Origin: Lachnospiraceae bacterium
Lineage (GTDB): Bacteria; Bacillota; Clostridia; Lachnospirales; Lachnospiraceae
Length of the DNA: 64,000 bases
Assembly: GCA_017552985.1 (NCBI GenBank)
Contig: JAFZNO010000100.1
Coordinates: 16,889 to 80,888 of the forward strand
Direction of reading: 5' to 3'
Below are positions 8,386 to 16,181 of this stretch, piece after piece. A program made the position numbers and the translations under genes. Numbering within the stretch: the stretch's first letter is position 1; each line of letters opens with the position of its first letter. The notes beneath the pieces are model-generated. The model saw only the letters and a list, made by a program, of their open reading frames with translations, searched no databases and was not told the DNA's origin.

Positions 8386-9375
8386 TTATGCGACGTCGTT
8401 CGGCGTCCGCTTTCCTTCCTTTGCGTCCATCAGATTCTGAAGCGTCGTCTCCGCTATGGCTGCAAGTGCCTCCAAGGTATAGAATCCCTGATGCGACGTG
8501 ATCATCACGTTGGGGAAGGCAAGGAGTCTTGCCGTAACGGAATGCTCCATGATGTCATCCGAGCGGTCCTCGTAAACGTTTCCCGTCTCCTCCTCATATA
8601 CGTCAAGTCCCACGCCCAGGAACTTATTCAGGCGGATGCCTTCGATCAGTTCCTGCGTATTCACCAGCGCGCCCCTTGACGTATTCACCAGGATCACGCC
8701 GTCCTTCATCTTCTTGATGGATTCGATATTGATCATGTGGTAAGTGCTGTCCATCAGAGGACAGTGGAGCGAGATCAGGTCGCTTTGCGCCAGGAGTTCA
8801 TCCATGGTAACGTACTCCACGAAATCCGAAAGCGCGGGATTCTGGCACACGTCATACGCGATCACCCGCATGCCAAAGCCGCGGCAGATCCTGCACATGG
8901 CCGCGCCGATCTTTCCCGTTCCGACGATTCCCGCCGTCTTCCCATAGAAGTTCACGCCACGAAGCCCCTTCAGCGTATAGTCGTTCTCGCGAACCTTATT
9001 GTAAGCCTTGTAAAGTCTTCTGTTCACGGCCAGCGCCAGTGCCATGGCAAGCTCTGCCACGGATTCCGGCGAATATCCTGGAACGCGCTTTACGACGATG
9101 CCCAACTCCTTCGCCTTGTCCACGTCCACGTTGTTAAATCCCGCGCATCTCATCAGCACCGCCATGACACCGCAATCCTTCAAAATGGTCAGCGTCTCCG
9201 CTCCCACGTCCGCGCTCACGAACGCGCAAACCGCATCATAGCCCTTGGCCAGTACTGCCGTTCTCGGCTCCAGCTCCGGATCGATGTAATCAATGGTGAT
9301 CTCAGGAAACTGCCCCAAAACGTTTCCAAAAGACTTTTTATCATATACTTTGGCTGCATAAAATAATACCTTCAA
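8386..9375 (-). CDS. D-isomer-specific 2-hydroxyacid dehydrogenase (D-lactate dehydrogenase-like)
   Basis: This NAD-dependent enzyme interconverts pyruvate and D-lactate or a related 2-ketoacid. It is 329 residues long, the usual size. It shows the Rossmann motif VGTGKIG near residue 150, the arginine motif VNTSRGALVNT, and the catalytic histidine region SHQGFYTLEA. The open frame extends far upstream, but a TTG at 9375 preceded by GGAGGG gives the expected N-terminus (LKVLFYAAKVYDKKSF). The last residues are NDVA. Substrate preference cannot be settled from sequence alone. Confidence 0.88.
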   Translation of the reverse strand: MKVLFYAAKVYDKKSFGNVLGQFPEITIDYIDPELEPRTAVLAKGYDAVCAFVSADVGAETLTILKDCGVMAVLMRCAGFNNVDVDKAKELGIVVKRVPGYSPESVAELAMALALAVNRRLYKAYNKVRENDYTLKGLRGVNFYGKTAGIVGTGKIGAAMCRICRGFGMRVIAYDVCQNPALSDFVEYVTMDELLAQSDLISLHCPLMDSTYHMINIESIKKMKDGVILVNTSRGALVNTQELIEGIRLNKFLGVGLDVYEEETGNVYEDRSDDIMEHSVTARLLAFPNVMITSHQGFYTLEALAAIAETTLQNLMDAKEGKRTPNDVA

Positions 9376-9484
9376 CGCAAACCCTCCTTTACCCAATAAA
9401 GATAATCTTATTTTACCACGATTTCCCCAAAATCGCAATGTAAGTTCCCACGTGATCCATTTTCTCAGAAACGGAAACGCACAA

Positions 9485-9520
9485 AAGGCGAATGACTGAA
9501 CTTCATCAGCCACCCGCCTT
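9485..9520 (-). terminator. possible terminator
   Basis: An imperfect stem AAGGCG...CGCCTT encloses an inner GGCTGA/TCAGTC pairing and is followed on the minus strand by TTG. It lies just past the stop of the small gene at 9551. The T-run is weak. Confidence 0.4.
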
Positions 9521-9550
9521 CTTTTGCGATTCTTACTTTTTCATTTTTCT

Positions 9551-9790
9551 TTATTTCGACAGTCTTTGAAGTTCACGGAAATACCGCTCCGTCACCCTCG
9601 CCAACTTTCTCATGGTGCGGAGTTCTTTCCTGTCAATCTTTCCATTATCCCTGAGCGCAGCCCTTTTTACCGAACGGATAAAATTCCTGCAATTCAGCAT
9701 TTGATTGGTGATCTCTAACTTCACAAGACTGTTCATCTGTTTTACCCTTTGCATCAATTCCGGTTTACAGTTACAAGAGCATTGTAACAC
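9551..9790 (-). CDS. small basic hypothetical protein
   Basis: This is an open frame of up to 79 residues, rich in Arg and Lys, with a predicted helical body (LRTMRKLARVTERYFRELQRL). I do not recognise it. The start is uncertain. The ATG giving MNSLVKLEITNQ is preceded by AAAGGG and may be better than the first ATG at 9790. It lies between two genes on the same strand and has a possible terminator behind it. That favours a real gene, but the evidence is thin. Confidence 0.4.
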   Translation of the reverse strand: MLQCSCNCKPELMQRVKQMNSLVKLEITNQMLNCRNFIRSVKRAALRDNGKIDRKELRTMRKLARVTERYFRELQRLSK

Positions 9791-9821
9791 GTTCGCTTGC
9801 TTTGGGCAATCGCAGATTCCG

Positions 9822-10430
9822 TCAGTTGCCGGACGAAGAGCTGCCGTGGGATCCGCCGGATCCAGAACTCTCTCTGTCGCGGATCATGTGCTGCAAGGTG
9901 ATCAAAATGGCTACGATGATCTCCTCATACTCTCTCTGATAAATGTCGATGCAATATTTATCATGAATGGACAGCATCTTTTGGCCGATCACCGCAACAA
10001 TGTTGCCAATCTTGTCATATAATTCAAAATTCAGCGCCAGGATATTGCCGCGCAGCTGCCAGCCAAGGCCTTCGATGTTGGTGACGTCCTTGATCAGGTG
10101 AAACAGCTCATTCGAAAGCTCGAACTCCATCCCCGTGTCCATGGTAACAAAATGTCTCTCATGGAGCGAAATAAGCTTTCTTTGAACGTGAGCCACGTGC
10201 TCGCCGGAAGCCTTATAGATTTCCGTCTTGTCATGCAGCGAAGGGAATTTCGTCCTTGCCACGTAAACCTCTTTGTTATTCTCGTCCGTAACGGAAATGT
10301 GATGATGCAGCGTAAAAATCTTTGTGCTGGTATACAGGGAGTATGCAGGGGTGCCAAAACGATCCACGTTATTTACGTTTGCCCCTTCTCCCGCGCCATG
10401 AAATCTGTGAACCTTTGAAAAAGCTCCCAT
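9822..10430 (-). CDS. LURP-one-related (tubby-like fold) protein
   Basis: This 202-residue protein has alternating strands typical of the LOR family (YSLYTSTKIFTLHHHISVTDENN, EVYVARTKFPSLHDKTEIY, LISLHERHFVTMD, ALNFELYDKIGNIVAVIGQ). The family forms a 12-stranded barrel around a central helix, like tubby and scramblase proteins. The bacterial function is not defined. The C-terminus is a low-complexity Ser/Gly tail. It has its own ribosome site and no obvious operon partner. Confidence 0.8.
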   Translation of the reverse strand: MGAFSKVHRFHGAGEGANVNNVDRFGTPAYSLYTSTKIFTLHHHISVTDENNKEVYVARTKFPSLHDKTEIYKASGEHVAHVQRKLISLHERHFVTMDTGMEFELSNELFHLIKDVTNIEGLGWQLRGNILALNFELYDKIGNIVAVIGQKMLSIHDKYCIDIYQREYEEIIVAILITLQHMIRDRESSGSGGSHGSSSSGN

Positions 10431-10512
10431 GTGCTTACCTCCTTTTCAACGTATTTGCATAGGAAATGCTTACATAACTAATCATAACCCATCCCATCCT
10501 TTTCCGAAACGT

Positions 10513-10550
10513 AAAAAACAGCACGTTAACCGCGTTAACGTGCTGTTTTT
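10513..10550 (-). terminator. rho-independent terminator after the calcium ATPase (bidirectional in form)
   Basis: A near-perfect inverted repeat AACAGCACGTTAAC/GTTAACGTGCTGTT is flanked by A-runs and T-runs. It lies 20 bases past the ATPase stop. Confidence 0.9.
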
Positions 10551-10569
10551 GCACTCAATGCTTCAATTT

Positions 10570-13200
10570 TTACAGGTTTCTCTCTCTCTTGATGTCAAGT
10601 CTTTCCTTTGCAAGCGTGATCGCTGCGTTAACCATAACGCCAACCACTGCGATCAGCAGGATCGTTCCAATGTCGATCAGATCCACCTTCGCAAGCTTTA
10701 AGAGCGTCCTAAGAGGCGCGATGACGAGAACGCCAATCTGCAGGAGAATGCCGATCAGAGTGATCACGTTCAGCGCCTTATTATTCCAGGATTCCTTCGT
10801 AGCAAAGGCAAGGCTGCCCTTGGTCTTGCAGACGTAGGCCATCAGCATCTCGTTGATCGCCAGCGTGCTGAAGCAGTAGGTTCTGCAGAGCTTTAACAGC
10901 TCCTCATTGCCGCTCAGGTGTCCCAAAATGTCTCCCATGCCATACTGGGAAATGACTGGAAGCAGGAAGGCAAGCAACGCAACTGCGCCGCTGATCACGC
11001 CCTGAAGAATGATGTTCAGGTAGTCACCCTTGTTCAAAATGCCGGACTTTACGTCTCTCGGCTTTTCATTCATCACCGCGTCAGAGCCCACGTCCATGCC
11101 CAGTGCCAGGGAAGGTGCCGTATCGGTCAGCAGGTTCACCCAGAGGATCTGGATGGTGGAAAGGGGTGAGGACAATCCCGCAAAGATGGAGGATGCCATC
11201 AGCACCACCTCGCCAAAGTTCGATCTAAGCAGATATACAACGGATTTCTTGATGTTATTAAACAGGTTACGGCCTTCCATCACGGCATTCTTGATGGTGA
11301 TGAAATTATCGTCCACCAGGATCACTTCCGCGGCATCCTTTGCCACTTCCGTTCCGCCGATGCCCATGGCCACGCCGATGTCTGCAGCCTTCAGGGAAGG
11401 AGCGTCGTTCACGCCGTCACCCGTCATGGAACAGATCTTTCCGTGAGACTGGAACGCCTGCACGATCTGCACCTTATTCTCAGGAGACACGCGCGCAAAC
11501 ACGCGGTAATTCAAAACGTTCTTCCGGAATTCCTCGGGATCCATCTCATCGATCTCCGCGCCGGAAATGCTCTGGGAAACGTCCGTTGCGATGTCCAGTT
11601 CCTTTGCGATCGCAAATGCCGTGATCTTATGGTCACCCGTGATCATCGCAACCTCAATGCCGGCATGGTGACACTCATCAACGGTCTCCTTAACTCCGGG
11701 CTTCGGAGGATCGATCATGGCGGCAAGACCAACGAAGATCATGTCCTTCTCCTGAGGAGCCGCATCGCCCTCACGGTATGCCAGGGCAAGTACGCGAAGC
11801 GCGTCAGAACTCATCTTTTCAGCGGATCTCGTAGCGAGAAGCACGTCCTCGTTCGTGATCTCCCTCACGCCATTTTCGTCAAGAATGCGGTCACACCTTA
11901 CGATGACGGAGTCGATGGCACCCTTCGTGTAGGAAACGTCCGTGGTGACGCCGTTCCTAACCACGTGGCCCAGGGTCGTCATCATCTTTCTGTCGGAATC
12001 AAAAGGAATCTCGTCAAAACGGGTAATGCCGGACATGATCTGGTCATATCCAAGCTGATTATCCTTTGCGTACTTGATGAACGCGGTCTCCGTGGGATCG
12101 CCGATCTCCTCGCCGGTCTCTGCGGAATACTTTGCGTCATTACATGCAAGGAAGCCTTCCAGCATCTTTGCAAACACGGGATGATCATGCTGAACGTTCT
12201 TTGCCTCGATCTCCTCGCCGAGCACGTACCATTTCACAACGGTCATCTTATTCTGGGTCAGGGTACCCGTCTTATCGGAACAGATGACGTTCACCGCACC
12301 CAATGTCTCCACTGCGTGGATCTGCTTTACGATGGCATTGCGTTTACTCATCTTCTGGATTCCGGCGGAGAGCACCAAGGTTACCACCGTGGCAAGTCCT
12401 TCCGGAATGACTGCTACCGCAAACGCGATCGAGATCATCAAGGTCTCAATGATCTCAGTCTTATATACAAAGAGCTGGCACACAAACATCAGAACGCAGA
12501 GAACCACGCCCGCGATGCCGAGCACCATGGAAATGCTGTTCAGGTTCTTCTGAAGGGGTGTTTCCTGCTTCGTGATCTTGTGAAGCATGCTGGAGATCTT
12601 ACCGATCTCAGTGTTGTCGCCAATCTTCTCAACGATACCGTCGCCGCGGCCATATTCCACGAGCGTGGACATAAATGCCTTATCCTTGCGGTCACCGAGG
12701 GGCGTTTTCTCGTCACTTTTCTCGTTACAATCCTTTTCCACTGCAAGGCTCTCGCCCGTCAGTGCGGACTCATTCAGCTTCAGGGAGCTGGTCTGCACAA
12801 GCTGAAGGTCAGCTGGCACCACGCGTCCTGCCTCCAACACCACGTAATCTCCAACCACCAGGTCTGCCGCAGGGATCTCCTTCTGCTCGCCGTCACGGAT
12901 GACAACTGCCGTGGACGCATTGATCTGCTTGAGCGCTTCCACGGACTTCTCCGCGGACACTTCCTGAACGGTGCCAATGATCACGTTCGCAAGCACGACC
13001 ACGATGATAATGATGCCGTCAATGATCTCGCCCGTCGCGATGGAAATGACGCTCGCTGCGATCAAAAGCAGCAAAAGCGGTGATGCAAACTGTCCCAAGA
13101 TCATGGAAAAGAGACTTTTCTTCTTTCCCTGGGTGAGGACGTTTCTCCCTTCCTTCGCCCGCTCTGCCACCTCGGCCGACGTTAAACCTTTGTTTTCCAT
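10570..13200 (-). CDS. calcium-transporting P-type ATPase
   Basis: This 876-residue type II P-ATPase probably exports Ca2+ from the cytoplasm. It has an N-terminal cation ATPase domain and an actuator with the motif TGES. The M4 ion site VAVIPEGLATVV is present, as are the phosphorylation motif CSDKTGTLTQ and the hinge motif TGDGVNDAPSLKAADIG. A C-terminal set of four to six helices follows. The PEGL version of the M4 motif and the overall length match PMCA/SERCA-like bacterial Ca2+ pumps (YloB group). A strong promoter and terminator bracket it, so it is a single-gene unit. Confidence 0.95.
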   Translation of the reverse strand: MENKGLTSAEVAERAKEGRNVLTQGKKKSLFSMILGQFASPLLLLLIAASVISIATGEIIDGIIIIVVVLANVIIGTVQEVSAEKSVEALKQINASTAVVIRDGEQKEIPAADLVVGDYVVLEAGRVVPADLQLVQTSSLKLNESALTGESLAVEKDCNEKSDEKTPLGDRKDKAFMSTLVEYGRGDGIVEKIGDNTEIGKISSMLHKITKQETPLQKNLNSISMVLGIAGVVLCVLMFVCQLFVYKTEIIETLMISIAFAVAVIPEGLATVVTLVLSAGIQKMSKRNAIVKQIHAVETLGAVNVICSDKTGTLTQNKMTVVKWYVLGEEIEAKNVQHDHPVFAKMLEGFLACNDAKYSAETGEEIGDPTETAFIKYAKDNQLGYDQIMSGITRFDEIPFDSDRKMMTTLGHVVRNGVTTDVSYTKGAIDSVIVRCDRILDENGVREITNEDVLLATRSAEKMSSDALRVLALAYREGDAAPQEKDMIFVGLAAMIDPPKPGVKETVDECHHAGIEVAMITGDHKITAFAIAKELDIATDVSQSISGAEIDEMDPEEFRKNVLNYRVFARVSPENKVQIVQAFQSHGKICSMTGDGVNDAPSLKAADIGVAMGIGGTEVAKDAAEVILVDDNFITIKNAVMEGRNLFNNIKKSVVYLLRSNFGEVVLMASSIFAGLSSPLSTIQILWVNLLTDTAPSLALGMDVGSDAVMNEKPRDVKSGILNKGDYLNIILQGVISGAVALLAFLLPVISQYGMGDILGHLSGNEELLKLCRTYCFSTLAINEMLMAYVCKTKGSLAFATKESWNNKALNVITLIGILLQIGVLVIAPLRTLLKLAKVDLIDIGTILLIAVVGVMVNAAITLAKERLDIKRERNL

Positions 13201-13247
13201 TTTGTTTTTCCTCGCTTACAAAATAATAAAAATGAGACTCAAAGAAC

Positions 13248-13276
13248 AGTATACCAAACCTATCCGTCTTCGTCAA
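13248..13276 (-). promoter_or_regulatory. promoter of the calcium ATPase gene
   Basis: On the minus strand TTGACG (13276-13271) and TATACT (13253-13248) are separated by 17 bases. They lie about 50 bases upstream of the ATG. Confidence 0.7.
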
Positions 13277-13292
13277 TTTCCGTTTTCTCACG

Positions 13293-13325
13293 AAAAAGCA
13301 TGCAGTAGGCTACACTACCGCATGC
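13293..13325 (-). terminator. terminator overlapping the end of the HPr-kinase-like gene
   Basis: On the minus strand GCATGCGGTAG and CTACTGCATGC pair and are followed by TTTTT. The stop codon lies inside the stem. Confidence 0.85.
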
Positions 13326-14043
13326 CTTCATATGCGACCTTCGCCGCCTCAATATCCATGTTGCATCCAAGGCGATACAGCTTTACGCGTTCCGTGAGCG
13401 CATCCAACAGCGTCAACACCATTCGCATTCCCGCCTCATCTACGGGGCGGTATGCCTGCTGTAAGAGTATGGCGTATGCCTGTCCCTTCGTGATCCGCTC
13501 CACGTGATTCTCCGTATCCCGCGTCAAAATACAGATTGCCTTCAGCGGTACAGAAATATTCGCTCCCAGGCGGTGCTTGCCATTGTAGGGCGTTCCATAG
13601 GCAATGACGTGGTCATCCTGAATCCCCAAAAGAGGCTTGTCATCATTGACCATGACGGCCCGCTCTCCCAGATATTTTCTCCAAAGCCTTGTATGCGTTG
13701 ACTTTCCCGTGCCGCTCTTGGCCGTGAAGAGATACCCTTCCCCGTCCACTGCGATCACGGAGCCATGAAACAAAAGCACGTCATACTCCAGCATCTTTCT
13801 CGCGATTTTGCGGTAAACGGCTAATTCTTCCAGATAATCATCCGGATACTCCACCAACTGACCGCCCTCGAACTCCGTCTCGCTCTTGTTTTTGGCACGT
13901 TCATATTCCACGTCGGCTTGAGTCGTCACTACGGAATAATCCGCAGGATCCTCCGTAACGTAATCCGCGCAGTAATCATGAACCATATTATGCATGGAAG
14001 TCACTTCCACAACCTTACCTGCGATCTTATACCTTCTTGTCAT
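13315..14043 (-). CDS. HPr-kinase-like protein (HprK C-terminal fold)
   Basis: This 242-residue protein has a P-loop in the HprK context (FTAKSGTGKSTHTRLWRKYLG, near residue 110), a following acidic motif (MVNDDKPLLG) and the GTPYNGKHRLG segment. True HPr kinase is longer and has an N-terminal domain, so this is a stand-alone relative. Such proteins occur beside PqqD-like genes in peptide-modification and polysaccharide loci. In the paeninodin lasso cluster one phosphorylates a precursor peptide. It overlaps the upstream gene by 17 bases. Its substrate here is unknown; the Ser-rich lipoprotein of the same cluster is one candidate by inference. Confidence 0.82.
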   Translation of the reverse strand: MTRRYKIAGKVVEVTSMHNMVHDYCADYVTEDPADYSVVTTQADVEYERAKNKSETEFEGGQLVEYPDDYLEELAVYRKIARKMLEYDVLLFHGSVIAVDGEGYLFTAKSGTGKSTHTRLWRKYLGERAVMVNDDKPLLGIQDDHVIAYGTPYNGKHRLGANISVPLKAICILTRDTENHVERITKGQAYAILLQQAYRPVDEAGMRMVLTLLDALTERVKLYRLGCNMDIEAAKVAYEGMR

Positions 14044-15139
14044 ATCGTCTCTTAAGTGCCTTCAAAATTGTTGACACGATACCCTTTCTCGTAATCAGAA
14101 TCCGTCCCCACCGGAAAACCACGCCTGCCGGATAGAGCCAAGGCCATTTATCTACAAAAGACACGGACCTCTTCATGTAATCCATGTTAGGGAAAAAGCA
14201 TTCTAACACAAACCGGAGCTTTGACTGTTTCTCAAGTTTCTTTTGTACAAACTGTTCCATGTTCCCGTATGTCCCGGACCTGAGATACTCTGCGAGTACG
14301 GCCTCTTCTTCCGCCGTAAGCTCCGGAAGCCTCTCACTGGAAAAGAGTTTCTTCGCCAGTTTGCGGCGCTCGATTTCAAACTCCTTCATCTCCAGCAAGC
14401 TCTCTTGCTCTTCCACGTAGTTCCAGTCAAGGGAATCACCCTTTTCCTTCAAAAGCACGTATCTGTCAAGAAGAGTTCTGATGCCAATCCCGCTTAAGTC
14501 ATCATGCTTTCGTTCATGCGCCGTAAAAAAAACGTAAAAATCCTCATCCGACAAATGATACTCATGACATCGGTTTTCGTTCTTGATCATTAAGCGTTTT
14601 ACGTCGGCGTAATACTCCTGGAAAACCTTGGCATGCCTAGGGGCAAACAGGGATCTGTGCATCTCAAAATTCAGCATCGGAGCCTTAAAATACGCGTCAT
14701 GATGTCCCTTTCCAAAAGTCTCTACCGTATATCCGCGCGACAGCATAATTTCCTTAACCGCCTCCATCTTGTCGGCGTCACAGAGCACGTCGTTGTCCGA
14801 CATCTGTCTCATGCCGTTTTCAGGATAAAGCTCCTTTAAAATGATCCCCTTCAACGGCAAGTACCAGATACCATGCTCTTCAAAAGCATCAAAAATGGCC
14901 TGTCTCTCAAGATCAAAGCATATGTTTTTGCGAACGGCTTTGCTTAGCGTCTCATGAAACTCCTTGCGCTTCACGCCTGCACGTTCCAAGGCTATGCACG
15001 TTGCCCCCGTCACCATGTGGTATTCCGCCAGACCCCAAACGTTATCCAGATCCATTGCCCGGACCCTTGCGGCATCCGGAGTCACCTCATTGACGGCGCA
15101 TGACAGCAGGTAGATCAAATCCCTTGATATTTCATTCAT
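14027..15139 (-). CDS. nucleotidyltransferase-like protein (NTP_transf_5 family)
   Basis: This 370-residue protein carries the family pattern LPLKGIILKELYPENGMRQM followed by SDNDVL. That is the expected spacing of the LKG helix and the acidic metal-binding motif of PF14907 enzymes. These occur with PqqD-like and HPr-kinase-like proteins in gene clusters of unknown or peptide-modifying function. The second acidic position reads SDNDVL rather than DIDLL, so catalysis is not certain. The start ATG overlaps the end of the PqqD-like gene, implying translational coupling. Confidence 0.75.
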   Translation of the reverse strand: MNEISRDLIYLLSCAVNEVTPDAARVRAMDLDNVWGLAEYHMVTGATCIALERAGVKRKEFHETLSKAVRKNICFDLERQAIFDAFEEHGIWYLPLKGIILKELYPENGMRQMSDNDVLCDADKMEAVKEIMLSRGYTVETFGKGHHDAYFKAPMLNFEMHRSLFAPRHAKVFQEYYADVKRLMIKNENRCHEYHLSDEDFYVFFTAHERKHDDLSGIGIRTLLDRYVLLKEKGDSLDWNYVEEQESLLEMKEFEIERRKLAKKLFSSERLPELTAEEEAVLAEYLRSGTYGNMEQFVQKKLEKQSKLRFVLECFFPNMDYMKRSVSFVDKWPWLYPAGVVFRWGRILITRKGIVSTILKALKRRYDKKV

Positions 15140-15399
15140 TCCACGATTGCTCCAATACCCCTAAGCTTTTCAATGACATTCCCCACGTCGCGCCTTACGG
15201 TCTCCGGATCTGCCTCGGAATACTCCTTCATCAACTTCTCGACAATTTCTTCTTCCGTTACATCCTTCTTCAGACATTCAATGATAAAGGCAGCCGTATT
15301 ATTATTCTTCACAATGCCCTTAAATTTCACGTCCCCCATCGCGATCAGATAATGCTCCCCCTTGGTCACGTGGGTAAGAAATCTGGGATCCAGTTTCAT
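15136..15399 (-). CDS. PqqD-like peptide chaperone domain protein
   Basis: This 87-residue winged-helix protein matches the PqqD/RRE fold: an N-terminal beta hairpin (FLTHVTKGEHYLIAMG), an NNTAAFIIECLKK helix, and a C-terminal EIVEKL...VIEKLRGIGAI region. PqqD proteins bind precursor peptides and present them to modifying enzymes. No radical SAM enzyme or obvious short precursor is adjacent. The stop overlaps the start of the nucleotidyltransferase-like gene, and the Ser-rich lipoprotein gene ends 19 bases upstream of it. Confidence 0.85.
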   Translation of the reverse strand: MKLDPRFLTHVTKGEHYLIAMGDVKFKGIVKNNNTAAFIIECLKKDVTEEEIVEKLMKEYSEADPETVRRDVGNVIEKLRGIGAIVE

Positions 15400-15418
15400 T
15401 TTTTGCCCCCTCCTTAGA

Positions 15419-16030
15419 TCAATTTAACGGTATCAACGGCATCTCGATGAACTCACCGGACTCCTCAGACGTTTCCTCCGTGGACTCAGCGGAAGACTCC
15501 TCCGTATTCTGGGAAGACGTTTCTGCCGCGCTTGAAGATTCACTTCCCGACTCCGAAGAAGCTGGCGAAGGAGTCTCCGCGACAGAAGCTGAACTCTCTG
15601 CTGAAGACTCCGGCTGAGAAGCTTCTGACGTTTTCGTCTCCTTAGACTCTGCCTGTGAAGCTTCCGACTTTTTCGTCTCCTTAGATTCCGCCTGTGAAGC
15701 TTCCGACTTTTTCGTCTCCTTAGATTCCGCCTGTGAAGCTTCCGACTTCTTTGTCTCCTTTGATGCCGCCTCCGAGCTTTCAGTAATCGCCTCCGACGTC
15801 TCCGTCTGCGCGCTCTCAGATTCCTGAAGTGCTTGCGAGGATTCCTCCGTAGGCTTTGTCTCTTCTCCAACCGTCTTCTTCTGACCATCATCCGTTCCGT
15901 CGAGGCTTCCCACTGACGATTCCATAACCGTTGCCATTTCTTCCGTGTCCGCTTCTTTTCCTGATTGATTTTCACAGGCAGCCAGGAGACACAAGCTTGC
16001 CATCACGGCAAAAAACATACGAATTTTCAT
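15419..16030 (-). CDS. Ser/Glu-rich lipoprotein with 13-residue repeats
   Basis: This 203-residue predicted lipoprotein has a hydrophobic signal ending in LLAAC near residue 16. The rest is almost entirely Ser, Glu, Thr, Ala and Lys, including three to four tandem copies of a 13-residue unit (KETKKSEASQAES). It ends in a distinct non-repetitive tail, EFIEMPLIPLN. It looks like an extended spacer on the cell surface. I chose the ATG at 16030 because GAGGAG precedes it; the open frame continues upstream. It heads the PqqD/nucleotidyltransferase/HprK-like cluster, and its tail or its many serines could be what that machinery modifies. That is inference. Confidence 0.72.
   Translation of the reverse strand: MKIRMFFAVMASLCLLAACENQSGKEADTEEMATVMESSVGSLDGTDDGQKKTVGEETKPTEESSQALQESESAQTETSEAITESSEAASKETKKSEASQAESKETKKSEASQAESKETKKSEASQAESKETKTSEASQPESSAESSASVAETPSPASSESGSESSSAAETSSQNTEESSAESTEETSEESGEFIEMPLIPLN
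15630..15765. repeat. 39-bp tandem repeats inside the lipoprotein gene
   Basis: Near-identical 39-bp units, each containing GAAGCTTCCGACTT and GTCTCCTTAGA on the plus strand, repeat at least three times in frame. They give the 13-residue protein repeat. The copies differ by a few bases. Confidence 0.8.
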
Positions 16031-16048
16031 AACTCTCCTCTTTTCTTG

Positions 16049-16089
16049 AAAAAGGCTGCAATCTACCTTATCGGACAAAAACCGCAGCC
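16049..16089 (-). terminator. terminator or leader hairpin between the CoA-transferase and lipoprotein genes
   Basis: On the minus strand GGCTGC and GCAGCC are separated by about 24 bases and followed by TTTTT. It could end the CoA-transferase transcript or fold in the lipoprotein leader. The long loop lowers confidence. Confidence 0.45.
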
Positions 16090-16181
16090 TGCGTAGTAAT
16101 AATTATATCGGAATTAACGGCTACGGATTTGAGTCCTCACTGCGAGTCGAAGCAGTAATCACGTCTTAAAGCCATATTTTA

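Noticed and set aside
11443-13083. Open frame of 546 codons on the plus strand opposite the calcium ATPase
   Set aside because: It is antisense to a gene with all P-type motifs. Its protein is rich in His, Leu and Arg without domains and it has no ribosome site; it mirrors the codon use of the ATPase.
15433-15975. Arg-rich frame of 180 codons inside the Ser-rich lipoprotein gene
   Set aside because: It arises from reading the 39-bp repeats in another frame. The lipoprotein frame has a signal peptide, a lipobox and a ribosome site.
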